Assembly (NCBI GenBank): GCA_036375715.1 | Contig: DASVBS010000061.1 | Location: 1 to 64,000 of the forward strand | DNA length: 64,000 bases | Direction of reading: 5' to 3' | Origin: Longimicrobiaceae bacterium | GTDB taxonomy: Bacteria > Gemmatimonadota > Gemmatimonadetes > Longimicrobiales > Longimicrobiaceae | Shown here: positions 48,518 to 56,818 of the stretch, piece after piece | Layout: every line of letters starts with the position of its first letter | Position numbering within the stretch: position 1 is the first letter of the stretch | Notes under the pieces: generated by a model | Databases searched by the model: none | What the model was told of the DNA's origin: nothing | The model's input: the letters and a program-made list of their open reading frames with translations, nothing else | Translations under genes and position numbers: made by a program

Positions 48518-49459
48518 ATGACCCCCATCGGCCTGGCACCGCCCCCCCACGACATCGAGCAGGACGACTCCGCCCGAGTGGAGCCGGGCATGCCAGTATG
48601 GTCGGCCGTCCGCCGGGCTTCTCGCGACAGCTTTCGCCCGGAGCTCGCCGCGGGGCTGTGGATCTCGTTAGCGGTCCACTTCTTCGCGCTGATCGCTCTG
48701 CTGCTGTTCTCGTGGTTCGGCCCGCGGCCGACGCCCGTCCGCGCGCCGGCGGAGGAGACCATCCAGTTCATCGATCTGATCCCGCCCTCGGAGTTCCCCC
48801 AGGCGCCGGAGGAGCAAGCTACGGAGACGGGGCAGACGACCGAGCCGGAGGAAGAGGCCGAAATTGGAGCGGTCTCGTTCCCCGCTGCGCCTACCGGCGA
48901 CGGGGCACCGGCCCCCGGGACCGGCGCGGAGGGTGCGCCCGAGACCGGCGAAGAGGGTGGAATTCCCGTCGCTCCGGGCGGTGCGCCGGGGGCAACCGGC
49001 CGTGGCAGCGTGGCGGAACGGCTGCGTCCCGGCTTCAGTGACGCCCGCCTGTACGCCGATCCCGAGCTGGCGCGGCTCCGCGAGGCAGGGCCGTCGAAGG
49101 CACAGCAGTACCAGGAGCACCTCCAGCGGCGCATCGAGGCGCTGAACGACAGCCTCTACGGTCGCAGCGGTCCGAAGACCGACTGGACGGTAAAGGATGG
49201 CTCCGGTAAGCGTTGGGGCGTGTCGGAGGAAGGCATTCACCTCGGGCCGATTACCATTCCTCGCGCGCTGGTGCCCGTACCGTCCGCCACCGGCACGAAC
49301 CAGGACATCGAGCAGGCGCGGGAGGAGCGGCGTCAGAAGGAGGAAATCGACCGCCAGGAGGCCGAGCGGGAGCGGCGCAGGGCGCTGGAAGAGCACAACG
49401 CCGCGATCGGTGAAAACGCCGGGGGCGACGGTCCGGGAGACACCGAAACCGACGACTGA
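48518..49459 (+). CDS. Single-pass membrane protein with TonB-like N-terminus
   Basis: 313 residues. An N-terminal cytoplasmic stretch is followed by one membrane helix (about 43-66: AAGLWISLAVHFFALIALLLF) and then PAEETIQFIDLIPPSEFPQAP, the usual arrangement at the start of TonB/energy-transducer proteins. A Pro/Glu/Gly-rich periplasmic linker (about 85-170) follows, and then a helical C-terminus with a charged coiled coil (QAREERRQKEEIDRQEAER). The folded TonB C-terminal domain is absent, so it is not a normal TonB. It has its own intrinsic terminator. The function is unknown. Confidence 0.75.
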   Translation: MTPIGLAPPPHDIEQDDSARVEPGMPVWSAVRRASRDSFRPELAAGLWISLAVHFFALIALLLFSWFGPRPTPVRAPAEETIQFIDLIPPSEFPQAPEEQATETGQTTEPEEEAEIGAVSFPAAPTGDGAPAPGTGAEGAPETGEEGGIPVAPGGAPGATGRGSVAERLRPGFSDARLYADPELARLREAGPSKAQQYQEHLQRRIEALNDSLYGRSGPKTDWTVKDGSGKRWGVSEEGIHLGPITIPRALVPVPSATGTNQDIEQAREERRQKEEIDRQEAERERRRALEEHNAAIGENAGGDGPGDTETDD

Positions 49460-49485
49460 CAAGGCCGACCCTGGAACGCGAATTG

Positions 49486-49529
49486 CACCCTCGACAGCCG
49501 GAGAATGGGTTGTCGGGGGTGTCTTTTTT
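49486..49529 (+). terminator. Intrinsic terminator
   Basis: Eleven-bp stem CACCCTCGACA (49486-49496) with TGTCGGGGGTG (49511-49521, one G-T pair), followed by TCTTTTTT. Confidence 0.9.
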
Positions 49530-49551
49530 ACCAGCGTCGCCAGAGGACCAG

Positions 49552-50427
49552 ATGCGGTTGTTTCATGAGCCCGAGCCGGACTATGGACGCGACGCGTTGA
49601 CCTTCGCGCTGGGTGCAGCCGGGGGGCTCGCGCTCGGCCTCCTGCTCGTGCGCAGTCTTCCGACTCCGCAGCGGTCCGGCGACATCGGACGGGGTCTCCG
49701 GGAGAGAGCGCGGGCGGTGGCGGGCCGGTTTCGCCCTGCCCGTTTGCGGCGGCGCGGCCCGGAGCAGCGCGAGCTGGCCGCCCTGGAGGATCGGGTTCTC
49801 GAGGCCTTTTTCGCCGACCCGGTCCTGAGCGAGCGCGGGATCGACGTGGGGGCAATCAGCCCGGGGATCGTGGAGCTCTCGGGCTCCGTGTGGACGGAGG
49901 AGGAGGCAGAGGCCGCGGTGCGCCTGGCCAGCCGGGTCTCCGGGGTGCGGACGGTAGTCAACCGCATGGACGTCGAGGAAGAGGAGGAGAGGCGGCGCAG
50001 GCGAGTCGAGGACGATTCACAGACCTCCATTCAGCACGGCATCGCGCGGGTCGGAGGTATGGGGGTTCGGCGACAGGGTCTGGAAACCGAACCGGCTCGT
50101 CCCGATGAATCCCGCGACATCGCGCTGAACGCGCTCAACCGCGCCGACCGCGAGCAGCGCGAGGACGAGGATCTGACATCTTCCGCAACGGGCGAGGGGG
50201 ACCAGCCCTGGCGGCAACGCTTCGCTGAAGACGAGGTCGCCCCCCAGGATCCGCATGGCAAGCACGCGCCGGTGACGCTGGATGCGCCACAGCAGGCTCT
50301 GAATTCGAGCTCGCGGGTGGGCGAGGCGCCCAAGCCGGGGGAGCACCTGGCGCTCGAGCAGGCGGACGTACCTGCCAAGCCGCACGGACGAAATTCGGTG
50401 TCCGAGGGGAACGAGCCCGCGGAGTAG
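49552..50427 (+). CDS. Membrane-anchored BON-domain protein
   Basis: 291 residues. One N-terminal membrane helix (about 16-35: LTFALGAAGGLALGLLLV), a basic region, then a BON domain (about 77-145: LEDRVLEAFFADPVLSERGIDVGAI, SPGIVELSGSVWTEEEAEAAVRLASRVSGVRTVVNRM). BON domains bind lipid or envelope surfaces in osmotic-stress proteins such as OsmY. The C-terminal 140 residues are polar and probably disordered (TSSATGEGDQPWRQRF, APVTLDAPQQALNSS). The ATG at 49552 is chosen because earlier codons lie inside the upstream terminator. Exact role unknown. Confidence 0.82.
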   Translation: MRLFHEPEPDYGRDALTFALGAAGGLALGLLLVRSLPTPQRSGDIGRGLRERARAVAGRFRPARLRRRGPEQRELAALEDRVLEAFFADPVLSERGIDVGAISPGIVELSGSVWTEEEAEAAVRLASRVSGVRTVVNRMDVEEEEERRRRRVEDDSQTSIQHGIARVGGMGVRRQGLETEPARPDESRDIALNALNRADREQREDEDLTSSATGEGDQPWRQRFAEDEVAPQDPHGKHAPVTLDAPQQALNSSSRVGEAPKPGEHLALEQADVPAKPHGRNSVSEGNEPAE

Positions 50428-50449
50428 GTGGTATCGATCCACCGGTGAG

Positions 50450-50485
50450 CGAAGCGCGCGGCGGTTGCTTCCGCCGCGCGCTTCG
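50450..50485. repeat. Perfect 15-bp hairpin
   Basis: CGAAGCGCGCGGCGG (50450-50464), loop TTGCTT, then the exact reverse complement (50471-50485). No T run follows, so it is either a bidirectional-terminator-like barrier or a dispersed palindrome between the BON gene and yqeY. Confidence 0.8.
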
Positions 50486-50538
50486 TGATTGCGGGAGGAC
50501 CAGGATCCCTGGGGGGATCCTTTCCATCACGGGCCGAC

Positions 50539-50991
50539 ATGGCGAACGAGTCACTGAAAGAGCGCCTCCGCGAGGACCTCAACGCCTCGCGTCGAGCGCG
50601 CGAGAAGCTACGCACGCTGGTACTGACCACCTTCCTCTCCGAAATCCGCAACCGCGAGATCGAGCTGGGGAAGGAGGCGGACGATGCCGAGGTCGAACGT
50701 CTGCTCGCGTCCGCCATCAAGCGGAGGCGCGAGGCCGCGGAGCAGATGCGACAGGGGGGAAGGGAGGAGCTGGCAGCGCGCGAGGAGGAGGAGGCGGAGA
50801 TTCTGCGCGCATACCTTCCTCCGCAACTCGACGAGGCCGAGGTGCGCGGCTACGTGCGCGAAGCGATTGCCGCCGGCGCGGCCGACCTCGGCTCTGTGAT
50901 GAAGTCGGTGATGCCGCGCGTGAAGGGACGCTTCGAGGGGAAGGAGCTGAACCGCATCGCGAGAGAGGAGCTGGGAACGACGGCCGACTGA
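50539..50991 (+). CDS. yqeY: YqeY/GatB-tail family protein
   Basis: 150 residues. The family blocks are SLKERLREDLNASRRAREKLRTLVLTTFL, EIRNREIELGKEADDAEVERLLASAIKRR, EEEEAEILRAYLPPQLDEAEV and the C-terminal GSVMKSVMPRVKGRFEGKELNRI. YqeY resembles the tRNA-binding tail of the GatB amidotransferase subunit; its function is unclear, although it is often beside rpsU and dnaG. The ATG at 50539 matches the conserved start. dnaG lies about 3.7 kb downstream here. Confidence 0.92.
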   Translation: MANESLKERLREDLNASRRAREKLRTLVLTTFLSEIRNREIELGKEADDAEVERLLASAIKRRREAAEQMRQGGREELAAREEEEAEILRAYLPPQLDEAEVRGYVREAIAAGAADLGSVMKSVMPRVKGRFEGKELNRIAREELGTTAD

Positions 50992-51007
50992 CGTCGGCCG
51001 TCAGCTC

Positions 51008-51310
51008 TCACAAGCGCGAATCCAGCGCATCGAGGACCAGCTCGCGGGCCTGGTGACGCTGCTCGTACCAGCGGGTGCGGAGCAGCGTCTCCCGGTCGAG
51101 GTCGGCGTCCTCTAGCCAGTCGAGAAGGGTTTCCTGGTCCATCCCGTCGTAGCCCAGCACCGGCTCTTCCTCGAGATCCTCCTCTTCAGGAGCTTCAAAA
51201 GGGCGTGGGAAGCCAGCGGGCATCAACCATCCCCCCCGTGCCGAATCCCTGAACGCGATGAGGATGACCCCCACCGCGGCCCCCGCGAGTAACGCTTTCC
51301 AGACGCTCAT
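51008..51310 (-). CDS. Small membrane-anchored acidic protein, unrecognised
   Basis: 100 residues: MSVWKALLAGAAVGVILIAF is an N-terminal membrane helix, followed by a Pro-containing linker and an acidic helical domain (EAPEEEDLEEEPVLGYDGMDQETLLDWLEDADLDRETLLRTRWYEQR). Start at the ATG at 51310; a longer reading upstream is Arg/Ser-rich and unlikely. It lies 70 bases downstream of the MntR-type gene on the same strand and could share its transcript. No family recognised. Confidence 0.7.
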   Translation of the reverse strand: MSVWKALLAGAAVGVILIAFRDSARGGWLMPAGFPRPFEAPEEEDLEEEPVLGYDGMDQETLLDWLEDADLDRETLLRTRWYEQRHQARELVLDALDSRL

Positions 51311-51380
51311 CGTTGTTCCATTCGAGGTGCACACGCCCGCCTTCGGCCAGGCGCAAGAGGTCTGCCAATCGGTGTTCGCT

Positions 51381-52064
51381 TCAGTTGGCGTCCGATCCGG
51401 ACGCTCCCGGCTCTTCGCTGGCGACCGAGAGCTGGCGCGCGAGCATGCGTGAGAGCACACGCGGAGCTCCGTTCACCTGCAGGGAGATGGGGCCGTCGAA
51501 AGGCGCAGCTTCGATGACCTGCACCCGCGCCCCCGGGTAGAGGTCGAGCGAGCCGAGGTAGCGAAGCTGCTCCGGCTCATGGACGCGGACCTCGACGATG
51601 CGCACCGTATCCCCGGCGGCCAGGTCCGCGAGGGTGGGGTATTCGTCCTGGGCGAGCTCTCCCTGGGCCGTAGGGATGGCCGAGCCGTGAGGGTCACGTT
51701 CCGGCTCGCCCAGCAACCGGGCCAGGCGCTCGATCAGCTCATCGCTGGCAGCGTGCTCGAGGCGCTCCGCCTCGTCGTGCACGCGGTCCCACTCGTAGCC
51801 GAGCTTTTCCGTCAAGAACAGCTCCAGCACCCGGTGCCGGCGGATGATTCGCAGGCTCGCCAGCTCGCCTGCGGGTGTCAGCCGCACGCCGTAATATGGC
51901 TCGTGGCGGAGCAAGCCGTTTTCCGCCAACCGCTTCACCATGGCGGTGACGGCCGCCGCGGAGAGCCCGAGGCGCTCGGCGATCCGCGAAGTGGAGACCG
52001 GAGCTTCGGTCTGCTGCAGCGTCCAGATCGCCTTGAGATAGTCCTCGACGACGGGTGTGTACAT
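51381..52064 (-). CDS. DtxR-family metalloregulator with MntR-type metal site
   Basis: 227 residues. Winged helix (about 5-65: VSTSRIAERLGLSAAAVTAMVKRLAENGLL), dimerisation/metal domain (RRHRVLELFLTEKLG, VHDEAERLEHAASDELIERL) and a C-terminal FeoA/SH3-like domain (about 150-215: LADLAAGDTVRIVEVRVHEPEQLRYLGSLDLYPGARV). At the two positions that separate iron from manganese sensors it has Asp in VVEDYL (DtxR Met10) and Glu in DEAERLEH (DtxR Cys102), the MntR choice, so Mn(II) response is inferred. The ATG at 52064 matches family length; the longer frame runs over mutS2 in antisense and is rejected. Divergent from mutS2. Confidence 0.9.
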   Translation of the reverse strand: MYTPVVEDYLKAIWTLQQTEAPVSTSRIAERLGLSAAAVTAMVKRLAENGLLRHEPYYGVRLTPAGELASLRIIRRHRVLELFLTEKLGYEWDRVHDEAERLEHAASDELIERLARLLGEPERDPHGSAIPTAQGELAQDEYPTLADLAAGDTVRIVEVRVHEPEQLRYLGSLDLYPGARVQVIEAAPFDGPISLQVNGAPRVLSRMLARQLSVASEEPGASGSDAN

Positions 52065-52147
52065 CCGCTGGAGCCAGGGTTCTTCGGATATCTCGTTGTT
52101 GGAAGGCTGCGCTTCCGTCCTTTCGCCGTCAAGGGGAGAAGCCGGCG

Positions 52148-52173
52148 TGCCGGGGTAGTATGCCGGGGTAGTA
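52148..52173. repeat. Two tandem 13-base direct repeats in the divergent mntR-mutS2 promoter region
   Basis: TGCCGGGGTAGTA occurs twice without spacing (52148-52160 and 52161-52173). The second copy merges with TATATT, a possible -10 element for either strand. It could be a regulator site or a replication slip. Confidence 0.7.
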
Positions 52174-52292
52174 TATTGACTGCCGAACCCGGGCGGAGGA
52201 TTCGCACGCTCGCGTATCCGAACATGTCGGCACGGCCATCGCCGACAGCGGGCAGGGGCGGCAGAGTCCGCGTGGCCAATCAGCAGGTGGGA

Positions 52293-54686
52293 ATGAACTC
52301 GCACGCACTGGAAGTACTGGGATACCGGGAAGCGCTGTCGATCGTCGGGCGGATGGCCTCCTCCGCTCTCGGCCGCGCCGCCGTGGAGGGGCTGTCTCCC
52401 TCGACCGATCCCGGGTGGATCGCCGACGAGTTGGCTTTGGTGACCGAGATGTCGGGGCTGCTCCGGCGCGACGATGGCTGGGGCCTTCCCGCCATCCCCG
52501 ACCTGCACGACGCGATCCGTCGCCTGCGTGTGGATGGCTCGGTGCTGGAGGGCGAGGAGCTCCGCGCGGCCTCCGTTCTTCTCTCTTCCAGCCACACCGT
52601 TCGCCGGAGCCTGCTGGGGCAACGCGAGCAGCTCCCCCGTCTGGCGGCCGAGGCGGAGCCGCTGGCCGACCTTCCCTCGGTGGTCGCCGCAATCGATCGG
52701 GCGATCGACGAGAACGGCGAAGTCAAGGACGACGCCTCTCCCGAGCTGGCACGGCTGCGCCGCGCGATCGGGGGTGCCCGCGCTCGCATCGTGGCGCGGC
52801 TGAACGCCTATGTCGCCTCGCTGCCGGAGGCGTACCGGGTCCCGGATACCGCGGTGACGATTCGTGAGGGGCGCTACGTGATCGCCATCCGGCGCGAGGG
52901 GCGTGCGGAGGTGGGCGGCATCGTACACGACGAATCGGGTACCGGGGCGACCCTCTTCGTCGAGCCGCCGGCGGCGATCGAGATGATGAACGAGCTCCGC
53001 GAGATGGAGGCCGAGGCGGCCCGGGAGGTCCGCCGCATCCTGCGCGAGCTCACGGCGTCGCTGCGTCCACACCAGGAGGCGTTGAGTGCGAGCCTGAGCG
53101 CGCTCGTGCGCCTCGATACGGTGCTGGCGAGGGCCCGCTACGCCGCCAGCGTCGTCGGTGTCGCTCCGCAGATGGAGGCGGACCGGCCGGCGCCGTACGA
53201 AGTGGTGAACGGGCGGCATCCCCTTCTGCTTGCCCGCTCCAGCGAGGTAGTCCCCTTCGACCTGCGCATGGATCCCTCCGAGCGGACGCTGGTCATATCG
53301 GGGCCGAACACCGGCGGTAAGACCGTTCTGTTGAAGGCGATCGGCCTTATCTCACTGCTGGCGCAGAGCGGCGTGATCCCGCCGGTATCCGCCGGTACGC
53401 GCCTGCCGATCTTCCGCTCGGTCTACGCCGACATCGGCGACGAGCAATCCATCGAGGCCTCGCTCTCGACCTTCTCCGCACATCTCAAGAACCTGCGTGA
53501 GACCATTCAGGACGCCGACGCGGATTCGCTGGTCCTGATCGACGAGATCGGGAGCGGCACTGACCCCGTCGAAGGCGCGGCGCTGGCCCGCGCGATTCTG
53601 CAGACGCTCACCCGCAGGGGGGCCTTCACGGTGGCGACCACGCACCTGGGCGACCTGAAGCTGATCGCCACCGAGGACGAGCGTGTGGTGAACGCCTCGC
53701 TGCAATTCGACGCCGAGCGCCTGGAGCCGACCTATCGCCTGCTCAAGGGGGTCCCGGGGCGATCCTACGGCCTGGCGATCGCGCGCAGACTCGGCATGCC
53801 CGCGCAGATCCTGGAGGAGGCAGAGGCGGCGCTTCCCCGGGGTGAGCGCGACGTCGCCCGCCTGCTGCTGGAGCTCGAAGCCAAGGAACAGAGGGCGGAA
53901 GAAGCCGCGGCGCGGCTGGAGCGGGAGCTGGCGGAGGTGCGCGCGCGCGGCGAGGCGCTGGAGCAACGCGAGCGCCAGCTGCGCGAGAGGGAGAAGGACG
54001 CCGAGCGGAGAGCCCGGCAGCAGGCGCGCGATCTCCTGTTGCACGCCCGGCGCGAGGTGGAGCAGGCAATCGCCGAGGTGCGTGCCGCCGCGGACGAGGC
54101 GAAGCTGGAGGAGGCGGCGCGTGCCGCGCGTCGCCGGGTGGAGGAGGCCGCCCGGGCGCAGAGGGAACGGGTGCCGCGGGAGCGACCGCGCAAGCGGGCG
54201 CCGGAGGCGGAGAGCACGGCCACCGGACCGCTCGAGATCGGACTGCGCGTCCGCATCCTCTCACTGGGGAAGGTGGGCACCGTGGTGGAGCTGCGAGACG
54301 GCAAGGCGATGGTCGAGACCGGCGGGCTGCGCATGCTGCTCCCGCGCGAGGACCTGTCTCCGCTGCCGCCGGGGGATCAGCAGGTCGCCGAGAAGGCCCG
54401 TCGGAGCCCGGCCGGCGGGGGCTACATCGACATGACTAGCGAGGCGAGCGCGGAGGTGGACCTGCGTGGATTGCGGGTGGACGAGCTCGAGCTGGCCCTC
54501 GGCCGCGCGCTCGACGCCGCGCTGATGTCCGGCCTGCCTTCCTTCCGGGTGATCCACGGCAAGGGAATGGGGGCGCTGCGGGCGCGCGTGCAGGAGCTGC
54601 TCCGTGCCGATCCACGGGTCGTGCGCTTCCGGCCCGGGGATCGCTTCGAAGGAGGAACCGGGGTGACCGTGGCGGAGTTCGAGTGA
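52293..54686 (+). CDS. mutS2: MutS2 endonuclease/ATPase
   Basis: 797 residues. N-terminal clamp/core (LEVLGYREALSIVGRMASSALGRAAV), ATPase with Walker A SGPNTGGKTVLLKAIGL (about 335-351), DEQSIEASLSTFSAHL, Walker B LIDEIGSGTDPVEGAALA, a long coiled coil (about 505-620), a KOW-like segment and the C-terminal Smr nuclease domain (VDLRGLRVDELELAL, FRVIHGKGMGALR). It acts on branched DNA or collided ribosomes, not in mismatch repair. The ATG at 52293 with GGTGGGA upstream gives the conserved start MNSHALEVLGY; longer frame extensions are rejected. Its stop overlaps the dnaG ATG. Confidence 0.96.
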   Translation: MNSHALEVLGYREALSIVGRMASSALGRAAVEGLSPSTDPGWIADELALVTEMSGLLRRDDGWGLPAIPDLHDAIRRLRVDGSVLEGEELRAASVLLSSSHTVRRSLLGQREQLPRLAAEAEPLADLPSVVAAIDRAIDENGEVKDDASPELARLRRAIGGARARIVARLNAYVASLPEAYRVPDTAVTIREGRYVIAIRREGRAEVGGIVHDESGTGATLFVEPPAAIEMMNELREMEAEAAREVRRILRELTASLRPHQEALSASLSALVRLDTVLARARYAASVVGVAPQMEADRPAPYEVVNGRHPLLLARSSEVVPFDLRMDPSERTLVISGPNTGGKTVLLKAIGLISLLAQSGVIPPVSAGTRLPIFRSVYADIGDEQSIEASLSTFSAHLKNLRETIQDADADSLVLIDEIGSGTDPVEGAALARAILQTLTRRGAFTVATTHLGDLKLIATEDERVVNASLQFDAERLEPTYRLLKGVPGRSYGLAIARRLGMPAQILEEAEAALPRGERDVARLLLELEAKEQRAEEAAARLERELAEVRARGEALEQRERQLREREKDAERRARQQARDLLLHARREVEQAIAEVRAAADEAKLEEAARAARRRVEEAARAQRERVPRERPRKRAPEAESTATGPLEIGLRVRILSLGKVGTVVELRDGKAMVETGGLRMLLPREDLSPLPPGDQQVAEKARRSPAGGGYIDMTSEASAEVDLRGLRVDELELALGRALDAALMSGLPSFRVIHGKGMGALRARVQELLRADPRVVRFRPGDRFEGGTGVTVAEFE

Positions 54687-56545
54687 TGCCGATCTCCGAC
54701 GCCCTCCTGGAAGAGGTCCGACAGCGTGCCGACCTGGTGGAGATCGTCAGCGAGCACACCACGCTGAAGCGCTCCGGACGGACCTTCCGCGGACCGTGCC
54801 CCCTCCACGGCGGAGAAGGGCCGAACTTCTCCGTCGATCCCAGTCGCAACGTCTTCAAGTGCTTCACCTGCGGCGAGAGCGGGGACGTCTTCTCGTTCCC
54901 CATGAAGATGCTCGGCCTGGGTTTCCTCGAAGCCGTGCGCTTCGTGGCGGAGCGCGCCGGCATCGAGATCCCCGAGGATGAACCTGGAGAGCCGCGGGAA
55001 GATCCGAACGCCCCCCTGTACGAGGCCAATGCGTTTGCGGCCGAGTGGTTCCAGCGGCAGCTGCGGGAACCGGCGGGAGAGCGGGCGCGGGCCTACCTGG
55101 AAGGCCGGGGGATCGACGAGGCGGCGGTAGAGCGCTTCGGCCTCGGATGGGCGCCCGAGAGCTGGAACGCGCTCAGCGAAGCCGCGCGTCGGCAAGGAAT
55201 TGCGAGCGACGTGTTGCTGGCGGTGGGGCTCGCGAAGTCCCCCGCGAGCGGGCGCGATCCCTACGACGCCTTCCGCGGTCGGTTGATCTTCCCGATCGAA
55301 GACCTGGGCGGTCGGGTGGTGGGATTCGGGGGGAGGGTGATCGGGCAGGTGGAGGAGCACATTCCCAAGTACCTCAACTCCCCTGAATCTCCCATCTACC
55401 ACAAGGGCGAGCTGCTGTACGGCCTGTCGTGGAGTCGGGGCGCGATCCGCCGCGCGGAGAACGCATTGGTGGTCGAAGGCTACATGGATTACGTGAGCCT
55501 GGCGGCCCGGGGCGTGGAGAACGTCGTGGCGCCACTGGGAACCGCGATGACCCCCCACCAGGCGCAGCTCCTGGCGCGGTACAGCAAACGGGTCACGCTC
55601 CTGTACGACAGCGACACCGCCGGCCTCAAGGCGACCTTCCGCGCGGGCGACGAGCTGCTGCGCGCGGGCGTGGAGGTCCTGGTCGCGACCCTTCCCGAGG
55701 GCGAAGACCCCGACTCGCTGGTCCGCGGCCAGGGCGTGAAGGCGCTGCAGGGCTACCTGCGCGACGCGGTCGACGTTCTCGAGCGCAAAATCCAGATCCT
55801 CGAGCGCCGCGACCTCTTTCGCTCCATCGCCGGGGTGCGGCGGGCGGTCGATGCGCTGCTTCCCACCGTCCGCGCGGCCGCCGACGAGGTGCTCCGGGGC
55901 GTCTACATCACCCGCATCGCCGAGCGTGCCGGGGTGCCCCGGGAGACGATCGAGCGGGAGGTGGCGCAGGCGGAGGAGCGCGAGGCAATTCGGGCGGAGA
56001 CGCGCCGGAGGTATGAGCTCGCGCAGCAGCGCCGACGCGAGGACGTTCCGATCCGGCTTCCCGCTACGGACACTAACTCCGAGCGGATCGTCCTGCTGCT
56101 CCTGCTGCGGGACGAGAGCCTGCTGGAGCGCGCGGCGCGCGACCTGAGCCCCGAGGACTTCAGCGACCCTCGCTATCGGGAGATCTACAGCGAGCTCCTT
56201 CATCTGCCTCATCATCGCGATCCGGAGGGGAGCTGGATCGAGGCGTTGCCTCCCGAGCTGATCCCGCTGGTGGAGGAGCTACGGGGAGATCCCGAAGCCG
56301 CGTCGCTGACGCCGTCGGACGAATTCTATTCGGCCAGCATCCGCAAGATCCTGCTGCGATCGTACGAAAAGCGGCTGGCGGAGATCCAGAGGGAGGTCAG
56401 CATGGCCACGGGGGAGGACCAGATGCGCCTGCTGCTGGAGCAGATCGAGGTGCGGCAGAAGATCCGTGAGCAGGAGCTCACGGAGGCACGGAAGAGCGGT
56501 ATGCTGCGGGCCGCGCTCCCGGAAGAGAGGACGGGTCGGGGATGA
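54686..56545 (+). CDS. dnaG: DNA primase
   Basis: 619 residues. CHC2 zinc finger (C38, H41, C59, C62) within FRGPCPLHGGEGPNF and FKCFTCGESGD, catalytic TOPRIM core with VVEGYMDYVSLA and LLYDSDTAGLKATF, and a C-terminal helicase-binding region (about 450-600). It makes RNA primers for replication. The ATG at 54686 shares its A with the mutS2 stop; the in-frame GTG one codon earlier is not needed. The usual dnaG-rpoD pairing is not seen: the next gene is a small Cys protein. Confidence 0.96.
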   Translation: MPISDALLEEVRQRADLVEIVSEHTTLKRSGRTFRGPCPLHGGEGPNFSVDPSRNVFKCFTCGESGDVFSFPMKMLGLGFLEAVRFVAERAGIEIPEDEPGEPREDPNAPLYEANAFAAEWFQRQLREPAGERARAYLEGRGIDEAAVERFGLGWAPESWNALSEAARRQGIASDVLLAVGLAKSPASGRDPYDAFRGRLIFPIEDLGGRVVGFGGRVIGQVEEHIPKYLNSPESPIYHKGELLYGLSWSRGAIRRAENALVVEGYMDYVSLAARGVENVVAPLGTAMTPHQAQLLARYSKRVTLLYDSDTAGLKATFRAGDELLRAGVEVLVATLPEGEDPDSLVRGQGVKALQGYLRDAVDVLERKIQILERRDLFRSIAGVRRAVDALLPTVRAAADEVLRGVYITRIAERAGVPRETIEREVAQAEEREAIRAETRRRYELAQQRRREDVPIRLPATDTNSERIVLLLLLRDESLLERAARDLSPEDFSDPRYREIYSELLHLPHHRDPEGSWIEALPPELIPLVEELRGDPEAASLTPSDEFYSASIRKILLRSYEKRLAEIQREVSMATGEDQMRLLLEQIEVRQKIREQELTEARKSGMLRAALPEERTGRG

Positions 56546-56745
56546 CGGTCGAGCCGGGGCTGTGTGGAAGATGCGCGAACGTAAGGGTGGTGGAGACACG
56601 TACCGGGAGCCGGTTCTACCTGTGCGAGCTCTCCCGCACCCGGCCGGAGTTTCCGCGCTATCCCCGCCTGCCAGTTCTGAGCTGCCGCGGCTTCGTACCC
56701 GATGCCTCCGTTACCTCGTCCAACCCGGCACCGCCCTTCGCGTGA
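56542..56745 (+). CDS. Small Cys4 protein, probable zinc-binding, unknown function
   Basis: 67 residues. C8 and C11 (LCGRCANVRVV), C28 (RFYLCELS) and C48 (VLSCRGFV) give a CxxC-x16-C-x19-C arrangement suited to one zinc. The segment RTRPEFPRYPRLPVL is a recognisable feature of a small uncharacterised family I associate with several soil phyla. ATG overlaps the dnaG stop (ATGA). It ends 73 bases before the chosen recJ start. Placement between primase and RecJ suggests, but does not prove, a nucleic-acid role. Confidence 0.75.
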   Translation: MTVEPGLCGRCANVRVVETRTGSRFYLCELSRTRPEFPRYPRLPVLSCRGFVPDASVTSSNPAPPFA

Positions 56746-56818
56746 CCGGGCGATCACCACTCCGGCCGCGCCGGCACGGCCGCTTGATCTTCCGCCGCCC
56801 CGGCTTAGCTTCCGCGCC

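Noticed and set aside
48518-49459. Annotation as TonB itself
   Set aside because: Only the N-terminal helix and Pro-rich start resemble TonB; the C-terminal receptor-contacting domain is missing.
51579-52292. Extension of MutS2 by about 238 residues
   Set aside because: It covers the antisense of the DtxR-family gene; the conserved MutS2 start and a ribosome site lie at 52293.
52065-53219. Long N-terminal extension of the MntR-type regulator
   Set aside because: It lies antisense to mutS2; the DtxR domain begins directly at the ATG at 52064.
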